64,000 nucleotides of DNA, from positions 18,907-82,906 of the forward strand of contig JAKLLO010000004.1 of NCBI GenBank assembly GCA_023150095.1, read 5' to 3'. A model generated the notes under the pieces. It did no database searches, was not told where the DNA came from, and saw only the letters and a list, made by a program, of their open reading frames with translations. This document shows positions 51,978-60,700 of the stretch, one piece after another (within the stretch, counting starts at the first letter, position 1; every line of letters begins with the position of its first letter). This stretch comes from Zoogloea sp. GTDB lineage: Bacteria; Pseudomonadota; Gammaproteobacteria; Burkholderiales; Rhodocyclaceae. The position numbers and the translations under genes are program-made.

Positions 51978-54754
51978 CAGAAGCGGTAGCCGAGTTCCAG
52001 CCAGAACTGCCGGCCGGCCTCGTAGATGGTCGAGGTGGAGGTGGTGTCCAGGGTGTTCGTGCGGTTGAGCAGGTTGTTGATGGTGAAGGTGACGAAGGCT
52101 TCCTGGCCGGCGGTGGTGGGGATGCTCCAGTTGATGCGGGTGTCCCAGGTCAGGGCCGGGCCGAAGCTGACCTGGTCGTAGCTGTTCACCTGGGTGCCCT
52201 GGTAGTCGGCCTTGCCGTTGAGGGCCATCTTCTTGAAGCCGGTGCGATAGCGCAGGAAGTTGCCGATCTGCAGCCGGGCCTGGGGGATGTAGGTGTTGAA
52301 GAGCAGCCGCAGGGTCTGGGGCCGGGCGTAGTTGTCGGCGGGGCGGTCGGCCCAGCGGATGAACTTGCCGTCGTAGCGCACCATGCGCTCCAGGTCGCCG
52401 CTGCCGAGGTCGCTGAGGGTGTCGGCGTAGCTGGCATGGGAGGTCTCGACCCGGGTCCAGTCCAGGGCGCCCATCACCGTGGTGGTGGTGCCGAAGGCCT
52501 GGATGGGCTTGCGGCTCTCGTAGGCCAGGGACCATACGCTGCTGTCGGACTTGCCCACGTTGTCCCACCAGTAGTTGCCGGCCGAGCGCAGGTGGAGGAC
52601 GACTTCATCGCGGCTCTTGCGCCCGACCCGCTTCAGGGTCCATAGGCCATCGGCCCATTTCTGGCGGACGCCCAGTACGGTTTCATCGCTGTAGGGCACG
52701 TCCAGGTCGCCGATGTGGTACATGGCGGCGGTACTGGAGGGGGTGGGGGTGCCCCACATGCCGAGCACGCCGCCCACGAGGTTGCGGTCCTGGGTGGCCA
52801 TCTGCAGGGACAGGCGTTCGCGGAAGGTGTGGAACTGCATGAAGTTACGACCGTAGTAGCGGTTGTAGCCGCCTTCCAGCACGGTCTGGCCGTTGCCCAG
52901 GGCGTCGAGGAAGAGGGCACTGCGCGGCGCCAGGCTGCCCTTGGGCGACAGGTTGCTGTCGTCGTAGCGCAGGCCCAGGCGGGCGGTCAGGCGATCGTAG
53001 CGGATCTCGTCCTGGATGAAGGCGCCCTGGCTGGATTCGTTTACTTCGAACTTGCCCGCCTGGTAGATGATGCGCCGCTTGAGGAACTGGCCCTTGCCGG
53101 TCGAGGTGGGCGCGAGGGAGCAGGTGGCGCTGTCGATGGTGCCGTCGGCCTGCATGCAGGTGGTGGTGGCTGTGGCGACGGTGTATTGCTCGTACTGGGT
53201 GCTGCGCTCGTAAAAGGACTCCTTGCGCTCCAGCTCGATACCGGCCTGCAGGCGGTGCTCCATGCCCAGCAGGGTGAGGGGCTTGAGGTCGGCCCGGCCG
53301 GTGTAGTTGAGGGTGTCCTGCTGCTGGTTGATGTCGCCGTAGCCGCCTTCGCCGCTGCTGCTGCCCGGCACGCCCCAGTTCTTGTCGGCGGCGGAGTAGC
53401 TCCACTGCTTCCAGGTGCTGGCGTCGCCATCCCGGGAGCTCTTCATGCTGCTCCAGGTGAGGCGCTGGGTCAGCTTCACGTCGTCGAAGCGCTTGACCAG
53501 GCCGGCGTTCACGCCGACCCCGCCGGACTCCAGGTGGAAGAAGCTGTTCCGGGCGTTGCTGATGAAGTAGTCGTTGTCGGACGGCGCATAGCTGATCGAG
53601 AGGTCCAGGTCGGTGTCCCGGTCGAGCTTGGCGAAGCCCTTCAGGAAGAGGTTGTCGATCTGGCGGTGCTGGACCTTGCGCGTGCTGTCCCCGGCCATGC
53701 CGGCGTTCCCGGTGTAGCCGGCGAGGGGGATTTCCGCGCTGCGGCGGACGAAGCTGCCGATGAAGCCGAAGCTGTCATTCACCTTGGATTCGATGGCGGC
53801 CCGGTAGGTCATCTTGTCGAAGCGGGGCTGCTCGGTCATATCGGCGGAGCGTTCGTAGTCCTGCCTGTCGGCCGGGGCGACCTTGGCCTGCATCCATTCG
53901 GAACGGGTCATCTCCACCGACACGCGGCCGCCGAGGCTGCGTTTGGGCGCGCAGGTCTCGGCGCTGACCACGCCGCCGCTGAAGCGGCCGTAGGCGGCCG
54001 GCACGTTGGCGTCGCGCACGGTCACGTCGCAGATCAGGCTGGAGTCGATGGCGAAGCCCTGGCTGGCTGAGGGCGGGCTGTTGTTGCTGTTCACGCCGCT
54101 GAGGCTGGCGCTGGTGCTGGCCGGGTTGATGTCGTTGTTGATCGGCATGCCGTCCAGCTGGTAGAGGTTAGCGTAGAACTTGGCGCCGTTGATGCTGATG
54201 TCGGCGGGGGCGATCTCGCCCTGGGAGCCCGAGCGCTGCTGCTGTTCGCTGAACTGCACGCCGGGGTGCAGCTTGAGCAGGCTGGTGATGTCGCCGTTGC
54301 CGGAGGGCATGGCGCGCAGGGTGGCTTCATCCACGCTGAACACGCCGACCGACGGATCCCGCTCCCCCTTTACCCGCACCGGCGCCAGAGTGGCGTCGTC
54401 GCTGGCCGGGGTGCCGGGCGGCGGCAGGGCGGCCGTTTGCGGCACGGCTTCCACCAGCACCGCGTTGCCGCTTACCGGGCGGTGCCGCAGGCCGCTGCCG
54501 GCGAGCAGCTGGTCGAGGGCTTCCAGCGGGGTGAGGCGGCCCTGAACGGCCGGGGCCGTCTTGCCGGCAACCACGCCGGGGGCGTGGGAGATCTGCAGCC
54601 CGGTCTGCTGGCCGAGCACGACCAGGGCCGCACCGAGGGGCTGGGCGGGGATGAGGACGCTGACTTCCTGGGCGTGGGCAGCAGGGCAGGCAAGGCCGAG
54701 CAGCGCCGCGGCGAGCAGGGCGGGAGCGGTGGGGCGAAGTGCGTTGGTTTTCAT
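51977..54754 (-). CDS. TonB-dependent receptor with N-terminal signalling (STN) domain
   Basis: This 925-residue outer-membrane receptor has a signal peptide ending AHA (residue 28), an STN domain (about 29-105: VSVLIPAQPLGAALVVLGQQTGLQISHAPGVVAGKTAP ... LDQLLAGSGL), a plug domain (TLRAMPSGNGDITSLLKLHPGVQ, ISINGAKFYANLYQLDGMPINN) and a long beta-barrel ending in the aromatic LELGYRF. The STN domain marks a transducer that signals through FecR to a FecI sigma factor, both encoded just upstream. The ligand is unknown; together with the M16 protease an iron-containing protein or peptide is plausible. Confidence 0.9.
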   Translation of the reverse strand: MKTNALRPTAPALLAAALLGLACPAAHAQEVSVLIPAQPLGAALVVLGQQTGLQISHAPGVVAGKTAPAVQGRLTPLEALDQLLAGSGLRHRPVSGNAVLVEAVPQTAALPPPGTPASDDATLAPVRVKGERDPSVGVFSVDEATLRAMPSGNGDITSLLKLHPGVQFSEQQQRSGSQGEIAPADISINGAKFYANLYQLDGMPINNDINPASTSASLSGVNSNNSPPSASQGFAIDSSLICDVTVRDANVPAAYGRFSGGVVSAETCAPKRSLGGRVSVEMTRSEWMQAKVAPADRQDYERSADMTEQPRFDKMTYRAAIESKVNDSFGFIGSFVRRSAEIPLAGYTGNAGMAGDSTRKVQHRQIDNLFLKGFAKLDRDTDLDLSISYAPSDNDYFISNARNSFFHLESGGVGVNAGLVKRFDDVKLTQRLTWSSMKSSRDGDASTWKQWSYSAADKNWGVPGSSSGEGGYGDINQQQDTLNYTGRADLKPLTLLGMEHRLQAGIELERKESFYERSTQYEQYTVATATTTCMQADGTIDSATCSLAPTSTGKGQFLKRRIIYQAGKFEVNESSQGAFIQDEIRYDRLTARLGLRYDDSNLSPKGSLAPRSALFLDALGNGQTVLEGGYNRYYGRNFMQFHTFRERLSLQMATQDRNLVGGVLGMWGTPTPSSTAAMYHIGDLDVPYSDETVLGVRQKWADGLWTLKRVGRKSRDEVVLHLRSAGNYWWDNVGKSDSSVWSLAYESRKPIQAFGTTTTVMGALDWTRVETSHASYADTLSDLGSGDLERMVRYDGKFIRWADRPADNYARPQTLRLLFNTYIPQARLQIGNFLRYRTGFKKMALNGKADYQGTQVNSYDQVSFGPALTWDTRINWSIPTTAGQEAFVTFTINNLLNRTNTLDTTSTSTIYEAGRQFWLELGYRF

Positions 54755-54787
54755 CGGGGCAGTCGAATGGTTGTTGTTCGATGCCTG

Positions 54788-54822
54788 TAAGACGCTGCGG
54801 ACAGGGGGCTACCTCACCCCCT
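54788..54822 (-). promoter_or_regulatory. Candidate FecI-type sigma promoter before the TonB receptor
   Basis: On the minus strand GGTGAGG is followed about 20 bp later by CGTCTTACAGG, the sort of pair seen before receptor genes controlled by FecI-like sigma factors. The match is by resemblance only. Confidence 0.35.
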
Positions 54823-54836
54823 TGCGCAAATATTTT

Positions 54837-55778
54837 TCAGCGCACCACCCGAATGCCCGGCAGCCGCATCACGCGGCGCTCGGCGGCGGCGGCGAGCAGG
54901 GCCAGGGCGGTGTCCGGGTCCTTGCTGCTGACGGTGCCGGAAACCCGCTGCCGGCGGGCGTCGGCCGAGGGCACCAGGATGATCAGGTGGGTGTGGCGGC
55001 CGAGTAAGGCGAGGGCATCGGCCAGGGGCGTGTCCTGGAACACCAGGGTGCCATCGGTCCAGCCCTCCTCCTGGGGCAGGGCGCGGGGTTCGACGTGGAT
55101 GCCGGTGACGTCGAGGCGTACCCGCTCGCCGGCTCCCAGCGTGGCCGGGGGGGTATCGGCCGGACACTCGCTGCAGGTGGCCCGCACCCGGCTTTCGAAG
55201 ACGCTCAAGGTGGTGCTGCCGGTTTCCTGGCTGACATCAAAACGTGTGCCCAGGGCTTCTGCATTTCCGTCCTGGGTCTTGACGGTGAAGGGACGAGGCG
55301 GGGTCTGGCGGGCCACCTGGAAGTGGGCCCGCCCGGCCAGTAGTTCGATGTGCCGGCCGGCGGCATCCATGTGCACCCGGATGGCGCTGTCGGCGTCGAG
55401 GGTGGCGATGGAACCATCGGCCAGGGTGATCCGGCGGATTTCGGCCTTGTCGGTGGCGTAGTCGGCCTGGCGTAGGGGGAGGAGGGCCTCCCGGGCGGGG
55501 GGGAACAGCACCACCAGGCCGCTGGCCAGCAGGATCGCCGCCGCCGCTGCCCGCGGCCGGCCGCGGCACAGGCGACGCCTGAGGGTGCCGGAGTCCACGT
55601 GGCCCATCTGGGCCCAGATCCGCTGCAGGCGCTCGAAGGCGCTGCGGTGCCTGGGGTCGGCGGACTGCCAGGCCTGGAAAGCGGCTTCCTCATCGGCGCT
55701 GAGGGGGCCGCGTCCGTGGCGGATGACCCAGCGGCCGGCTTCCTCCAGGAGCGGGTCCGGGTTCGCAGGGCTGGACAT
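54837..55778 (-). CDS. FecR-family anti-sigma / signal-transducing protein
   Basis: This 313-residue protein has an N-terminal cytosolic segment with the FecR motif (EEAGRWVIRHGRGPLSADEEAAFQAWQSADPRHRSAFERLQRIW), one membrane helix (AAAAAILLASGLVVLFPPA) and a periplasmic FecR domain (RRITLADGSIATLDADSAIRV ... GRAHFQVA ... FDV). It passes the receptor signal to the FecI sigma factor. The start at 55778 gives the normal N-terminus; 55823 is an alternative. The frame is continuous with fecI upstream except for one TAG codon, which is unusual. Confidence 0.88.
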   Translation of the reverse strand: MSSPANPDPLLEEAGRWVIRHGRGPLSADEEAAFQAWQSADPRHRSAFERLQRIWAQMGHVDSGTLRRRLCRGRPRAAAAAILLASGLVVLFPPAREALLPLRQADYATDKAEIRRITLADGSIATLDADSAIRVHMDAAGRHIELLAGRAHFQVARQTPPRPFTVKTQDGNAEALGTRFDVSQETGSTTLSVFESRVRATCSECPADTPPATLGAGERVRLDVTGIHVEPRALPQEEGWTDGTLVFQDTPLADALALLGRHTHLIILVPSADARRQRVSGTVSSKDPDTALALLAAAAERRVMRLPGIRVVR

Positions 55779-55826
55779 TCCGCCAGCCAGTACGGTCTGG
55801 CAGGCCAGCAGGACGCGCATCATGTG

Positions 55827-56270
55827 CTATTCCACGGCGCTGACCGAGATCCCCAGCAGGCGGGCGGTTTCGGCATAGCTGAGGCCGTCGAGCTTGTGCG
55901 CTACAAAAACCTCGATGCTGCGGGTGGGTTGAGCAAGGAGGACCTGCTCAAGACGTCGAATGGTATCGGCCGCCGCGACTGTGTCGAAGGTGTCCGGCGC
56001 GGCGGCATCCCCGTGCAGTGCGCCATATTGCTCGAGGGCGGCCTCTTCCCGGCGCCGCTGACGGTGCCAGTCCATGGCGATGTTGGCCGCCACCCTGAAC
56101 ACGTAGGCCTTGAAATTGGCCGGCGGCAGGCTTGGTCGGGCGGTATTCAGACGAAGCCAGGTGTCCTGGGCGCAGTCCCGCGCGGTCTCCCGGGAACCCG
56201 TGCGCAGGGACAGGAAATCCACGATTTCCGAGTAATGCGCGACCAGGGTTTGGGGGAGACAGGCAGGCAT
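55827..56270 (-). CDS. FecI-like ECF sigma factor, ending early at an in-frame TAG
   Basis: This 147-residue ECF sigma factor has region 2 (FLSLRTGSRETARDCAQDTWLRL, FKAYVFRVAANIAMDWHRQRRRE) and region 4 (HKLDGLSYAETARLLGISVSAVE). It stops at TAG exactly where relatives have the Lys of SAVEKHIxRAL, in the middle of the DNA-recognition helix. Beyond the stop the same frame continues HMMRVLLACQTVLAGG and then into FecR. So the gene has either a nonsense mutation (AAG to TAG) or depends on readthrough. A Fur box lies just upstream of the ATG at 56270. Confidence 0.85.
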   Translation of the reverse strand: MPACLPQTLVAHYSEIVDFLSLRTGSRETARDCAQDTWLRLNTARPSLPPANFKAYVFRVAANIAMDWHRQRRREEAALEQYGALHGDAAAPDTFDTVAAADTIRRLEQVLLAQPTRSIEVFVAHKLDGLSYAETARLLGISVSAVE

Positions 56271-56295
56271 TGGTTTGGGCTGGAAGGCCTCTATT

Positions 56296-56313
56296 GATAA
56301 TAATTATCATTAT
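56296..56313. promoter_or_regulatory. Fur box upstream of the fecI-like gene
   Basis: GATAATAATTATCATTAT matches the Fur consensus GATAATGATAATCATTATC at about 16 of 19 positions. It lies 26 bases before the sigma factor start in an AT-rich promoter, so the uptake locus should be repressed by iron. Confidence 0.85.
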
Positions 56314-56471
56314 ATTTTTAGGCTCCAGTCTTCGCAAGAGGCAACTACTGGCGTGTGTGTCCGCCATCGTGGCGCCGGGAGGCGATATTGCCCACGGTGA
56401 CCAGATCGTTGCCGTATCCTCGCCGAGCATCGGCGAAGCCATATGGGTGCCGGTCGTTCAAGGGAGCAAGG

Positions 56472-56780
56472 ATGGTGATGCTTAGTGGTGCACTGCTGGT
56501 TGTTCTGCCGACCTGGTGGGCGATGTCGGTCAGGCTCGCGGGCCTGGGGCAGGGGCGTTTGGCCTGTCAGCTCAAGGGGTTGGCCTTTGCACTGTTCCAG
56601 CTGGCGGTGATGGTCGGCCTGATTTACCTGGATGCCTGGTGGGCGGTGCTGATTTACGTGTTTCTGATGCTGGCCACCGGCAACATGGTGCTTGAGGCGG
56701 TGGCGCTGCGCCACCCGGACAGTGCCCTGGGAGCCTGGTGGCTGCGTCAGAAAACGGCGGCGGGACGTCGCGCCGGCTGA
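56472..56780 (+). CDS. Small hydrophobic membrane protein of unknown function
   Basis: This 102-residue protein has about three predicted membrane segments (SGALLVVLPTWWAMSV, LAFALFQLAVMVGLIYL, WWAVLIYVFLMLATGNMVLEA) and a basic C-terminal tail (RQKTAAGRRAG). I do not recognise the family; it has a faint resemblance to MnhG-type subunits. It is divergent from the Fur-controlled fecI-like gene, so it might share iron control. The ATG at 56472 follows GGGAGCAAGG; the frame is open further upstream to 56355, so the start is not certain. Confidence 0.5.
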   Translation: MVMLSGALLVVLPTWWAMSVRLAGLGQGRLACQLKGLAFALFQLAVMVGLIYLDAWWAVLIYVFLMLATGNMVLEAVALRHPDSALGAWWLRQKTAAGRRAG

Positions 56781-56877
56781 ATCTGCCCGTTCTGGGCGCT
56801 GGGCCTGGCTCCAGGTCCTCAAGCTTTGCCGTTTGGGTTCGCTAATCCTGCATGGTGCTCATGAACAGGTAAGCGAG

Positions 56878-57690
56878 ATGGCAAGCGACTCACGTTTTCA
56901 GAATCTGCGGGCTTTGCTGGTGGAGCCTTCCGCCGTGCAGGCCCGGATCATCCGCGCCGAGTGCGACGAGATCGGGCTGCATCAGGTGGAGATTGTCGGC
57001 ACGGTAGCCGATGCCCTTGATGCCATGCTGCGCAGCGCGCCGGATCTGACCTTGTCGGCGCTGTATCTGCCCGACGGCACTGGCACCGAGTTGGTTAAGG
57101 CGATGCGTGCCGAAGGCCGGCTGGCCGAGGTGCCGTTTCTGCTGATTTCCAGTGAAACCCGGCCCCAGGCCCTTGAGCCGGTGCGTCAGTCCGGCGCCTG
57201 CGGCATACTCCCTAAGCCTTTCACTGCCGCCCAGCTATCCCGGGCGATCAGCCGTACCCTGGATTTGCTCGGCACCAGTAGCGCACTGGAGAACGAGTTC
57301 GATCTGGAGTCGATCCGGGTGCTACTGGTGGATGACAGCCCCAATGCCCGGCGCTTCATCCGCCGGGTGCTGGAGAACCTGGGGCTGCGCAACTTCATCG
57401 AGGCCAGCAATGGCCGGGAGGCGGCAACGCTGCTGGCCGACACGATGGTGGATCTGATCGTGACCGACTACAACATGCCGGAGATGGACGGCCGGGAGTT
57501 TGTGGAGTACGTGCGCACCCGCAGCTGGCAGCAGGAGGTGCCCATCCTGATGGTCACCAGCGAATCCAGCGAAAGCCGTCTGGCGGCGGTGCAGGAAGCG
57601 GGCGTGTCGGGCATCTGTGACAAGCCCTTCGAGCCGGCGCTGCTGCAGCAACTGCTGGCCGGCATGCTGGGCCCTACCGACGCTGCGTAA
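56878..57690 (+). CDS. Double-receiver response regulator
   Basis: This 270-residue protein consists of two CheY-like receivers and no output domain. The second (about residues 145-265) is complete: VLLVDDSPNARRFIRRVLENLGL, phospho-Asp in LIVTDYNMPEMDG, and CDKPF. The first (about 10-125) is degenerate: LLVEPSAVQ lacks the acidic pair and the phospho-site position reads LTLSALYLPDGTG, with Ala in place of Asp, though the Lys of LPKPF is kept. It may act as an adaptor or phosphate sink in chemotaxis or another phosphorelay. AAGCGAG precedes the ATG. No kinase is adjacent. Confidence 0.8.
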   Translation: MASDSRFQNLRALLVEPSAVQARIIRAECDEIGLHQVEIVGTVADALDAMLRSAPDLTLSALYLPDGTGTELVKAMRAEGRLAEVPFLLISSETRPQALEPVRQSGACGILPKPFTAAQLSRAISRTLDLLGTSSALENEFDLESIRVLLVDDSPNARRFIRRVLENLGLRNFIEASNGREAATLLADTMVDLIVTDYNMPEMDGREFVEYVRTRSWQQEVPILMVTSESSESRLAAVQEAGVSGICDKPFEPALLQQLLAGMLGPTDAA

Positions 57691-57705
57691 GCGCCACCGT
57701 GGCCC

Positions 57706-57727
57706 GGCCTGAGCCCGGGCTCAGGCC
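57706..57727. repeat. Perfect 22-bp palindrome between two convergent genes
   Basis: GGCCTGAGCCC-GGGCTCAGGCC is a perfect palindrome covering the mfd stop codon, in the 30-bp gap between the double-receiver gene and mfd. It could form a hairpin in both transcripts, although neither side has a T-tract. Confidence 0.6.
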
Positions 57728-60700
57728 TTCACCGCCTCCAGCAGCTCCTTCACTGCCGTCACCCGCATCTTCAGATCCGGGGTGGCGAGCTTGCGCACCA
57801 GCTTGTCGGGGCCGGACATCTTCACGCTGCGGTCCTTCTGGATGAGCATGATCACCTTCACCGGGTCGATGGGGGCGTTCTGGCCGAACTGGATGCTGAT
57901 CTGGCTCTCGGACGCGTCCATCTTGGCCACGCCGTAGGGCTTGACCAGCATGCGCAGGCGGTGGGTTTCGAGCAGGGTGCGGGTCTGGGCCGGCATTTCG
58001 CCGAAGCGGTCGATGAGCTCTTCCTGCAGAGCCTGAAGATCGTCCTCGCTCTCGCAGTTGGCCAGGCGTTTGTAGAGGGTCAGGCGCTCCTGCACGTCGC
58101 TGCAGTAGTCGTTGGGGAGCAGGGCGGGAGCGTGGAGGTTGATCTCGGAGACGACCTCCAGGGGCTGGCTGAGGTCGGGCTCCTTGCCTTGCTGCAGGTC
58201 GCGCACGGCGCGCTTGAGCATCTCGGTGTAGAGGCTCACCCCCACCTGCTGGATCTCGCCGGACTGGTTCTCGCCGAGCACCTCGCCGGCGCCGCGGATC
58301 TCCAGATCCTGCATGGCCAGGTAGAAGCCGGAGCCCAGCTCTTCCATCATGGTGATGGCCTCAAGGCGCTTCTGGGCCTGGGCGGTGGGTTTGGCATGGG
58401 CGTCGGTGAGCAGGTAGGCGTAGGCCTGGTGGTGCGACCGGCCGACGCGGCCGCGCAGCTGGTGGAGCTGGGCGAGGCCGAAGCGATCCGCCCGGTTGAT
58501 GATGATGGTGTTGGCCGTGGGGATGTTGATGCCGGTCTCAATGATGGTCGTGCACAGCAGCAGGTTGGCCTTTTGAGTGGTGAAGTCGCGCATCACCCGC
58601 TCCAGTTCCCGCTCGGGCAGCTGGCCGTGGCCGATGACGATGCGTGCTTCGGGCAGCAGCTCCTCCAGGGATTCGCGCACGTTCTCGATGGTCTCGACCT
58701 CGTTGTGCAGGAAGTACACCTGCCCGCCGCGCTTGAACTCGCGGATCACCGCCTCGCGGATGATGCCCTTGCTGTGGCGCTGCACGAAGGTCTTGATGGC
58801 CAGGCGCTTCTGCGGCGCGGTGGCGATCACCGAGAACTCGCGCAGGCCTTCCAGGGCCAGGCCGAGGGTGCGCGGGATGGGGGTGGCGGTGAGGGTGAGG
58901 ATGTCCACCTCGCTGCGCAAGGCTTTAAGGGCTTCCTTCTGGCGCACGCCAAAGCGGTGCTCCTCGTCGATGATGACCAGGCCCAGGCGCTTGAAGGTGA
59001 CGTCCTTCTGCAGCAGCCGGTGGGTGCCGATGAGGATGTCCACCTTGCCCTCGCCGAGCTGCTGGATGGCCTCGGCCTGCTCCTTGGCGCTCTTGAAGCG
59101 GGACAGCTCGGCCACCTTGATGGGCCAGTCGGCAAAGCGGTCGGCGAAGGTTTGATAGTGCTGTTCGGCCAGCAGGGTGGTGGGGCACAGCACCACCACC
59201 TGCTTGCCGTCGGCCACGGCGATGAAGGCGGCGCGCAGGGCTACTTCGGTCTTGCCGAAGCCCACGTCGCCGCACACCAGGCGGTCCATGGGCTTGCCGG
59301 ACTTCATGTCGGCCACCACGGCGTCGATGGCGGCCATCTGGTCGGGGGTTTCCTCAAAGCCAAAGCCGTCGGCGAAGGCTTCCAGGTCGTGCTGCTTGAA
59401 GTCGAACTGGTGGCCCTTGCGGGCGGCGCGCTGGGCATACAGGGCCAGCAGCTCGGCGGCGGTGTCGCGCACCTGCTGGGCGGCCTTCTTCTTGGCCTTC
59501 TCCCACTGGCCGGAGCCCAGGGTGTGCAGATGCACGGCCTCCGGGTCGGCGCCGGCGTAGCGGGTGATGACGTGGAGCTGGGAGACGGGCACGTAGAGCT
59601 TGTCGCCGTTGGCGTACTCCAGGTGCAGGAACTCGGTGTCACCCTCGCCCAGGTCCATGTGCACCAGGCCCATGTAGCGGCCGATGCCGTGGCTGGAGTG
59701 CACCACCGGGTCGCCCGTCTTGAGCTCCGACAGATCGCGCAGCCAGCCTTCCATGGTGGCGGCCTTGCGGCTGTCGCGGCGGGTGCGGGTACGGGCGGTG
59801 GCGGCGTAGAGCTCGGACTCGGTGACCACGGCGAAGCCGGCCTCGGGCAGCACGAAGCCGGCAGCCAGGGGGCCGCTACCCAGGGCCAGGCGCGCATCAC
59901 CGGCCAGGAAGGCGCCGAAATCGGCGTTGGCGGCGGGTTTCAGGGCGTACTCGGCGAAGTATTCGGCGATGGTCTGCTGGCGCCCGGCCGATTCTGCCAG
60001 CACCAGCACCCTGCCGGAAAACCCGCTGCAGAAGGCCTTGAAACGGTGCAGCGGATCGCTGGCCTTGCGTTCGACGGCGATGTCGGGAAGGGGCTCGACC
60101 GGGCCGCCCAGGGGCGAGACGGGCAGGCTCAGGCGGATGCGCTCCTTGAGGGCGACGAAGAAGGCTTCCTCCGAGAGGAAGAGCTGCTCCGGCGGCAGGA
60201 TGGGCCGGGTCTTGTCGCCACCCAGAAGCTGGTGGCGGCTGCGGGCATCCTTCCAGAAGGCTTCGATGGCACCCGGAACGTCGCGGTGCAGCAGGATCGG
60301 GGCGCTGTCGGGGAGGTAGTCGAAGAGGGTGGCCGTCTCGTCGAAGAACAGGGGCAGGTAGTACTCGATGCCCGCCGGGGCGATGCCGTTGGAGACATCC
60401 TTGTACACCATGCAGCGGGAAGGGTCGCCCTCGAAGGTCTCCCGGAAACGGCCGCGGAAGCGGGTGCGCCCGGCTTCGTCCATGGGGAATTCCCGCGCCG
60501 GCAGCAGGCGCACTTCCTTTACCGGAAAGACGGTGCGCTGGGTGTCGGGGTCGAAGGTCTTGATGCTCTCCACTTCTTCGTCGAAGAGGTCGATGCGGTA
60601 GGGCAGGGCGGCGCCCATGGGGTAGAGATCCACCAGCCCGCCACGCACGCTGTATTCGCCCGGCGACATGACCTGGGTGACGTGGGCATAGCCGGCCACG

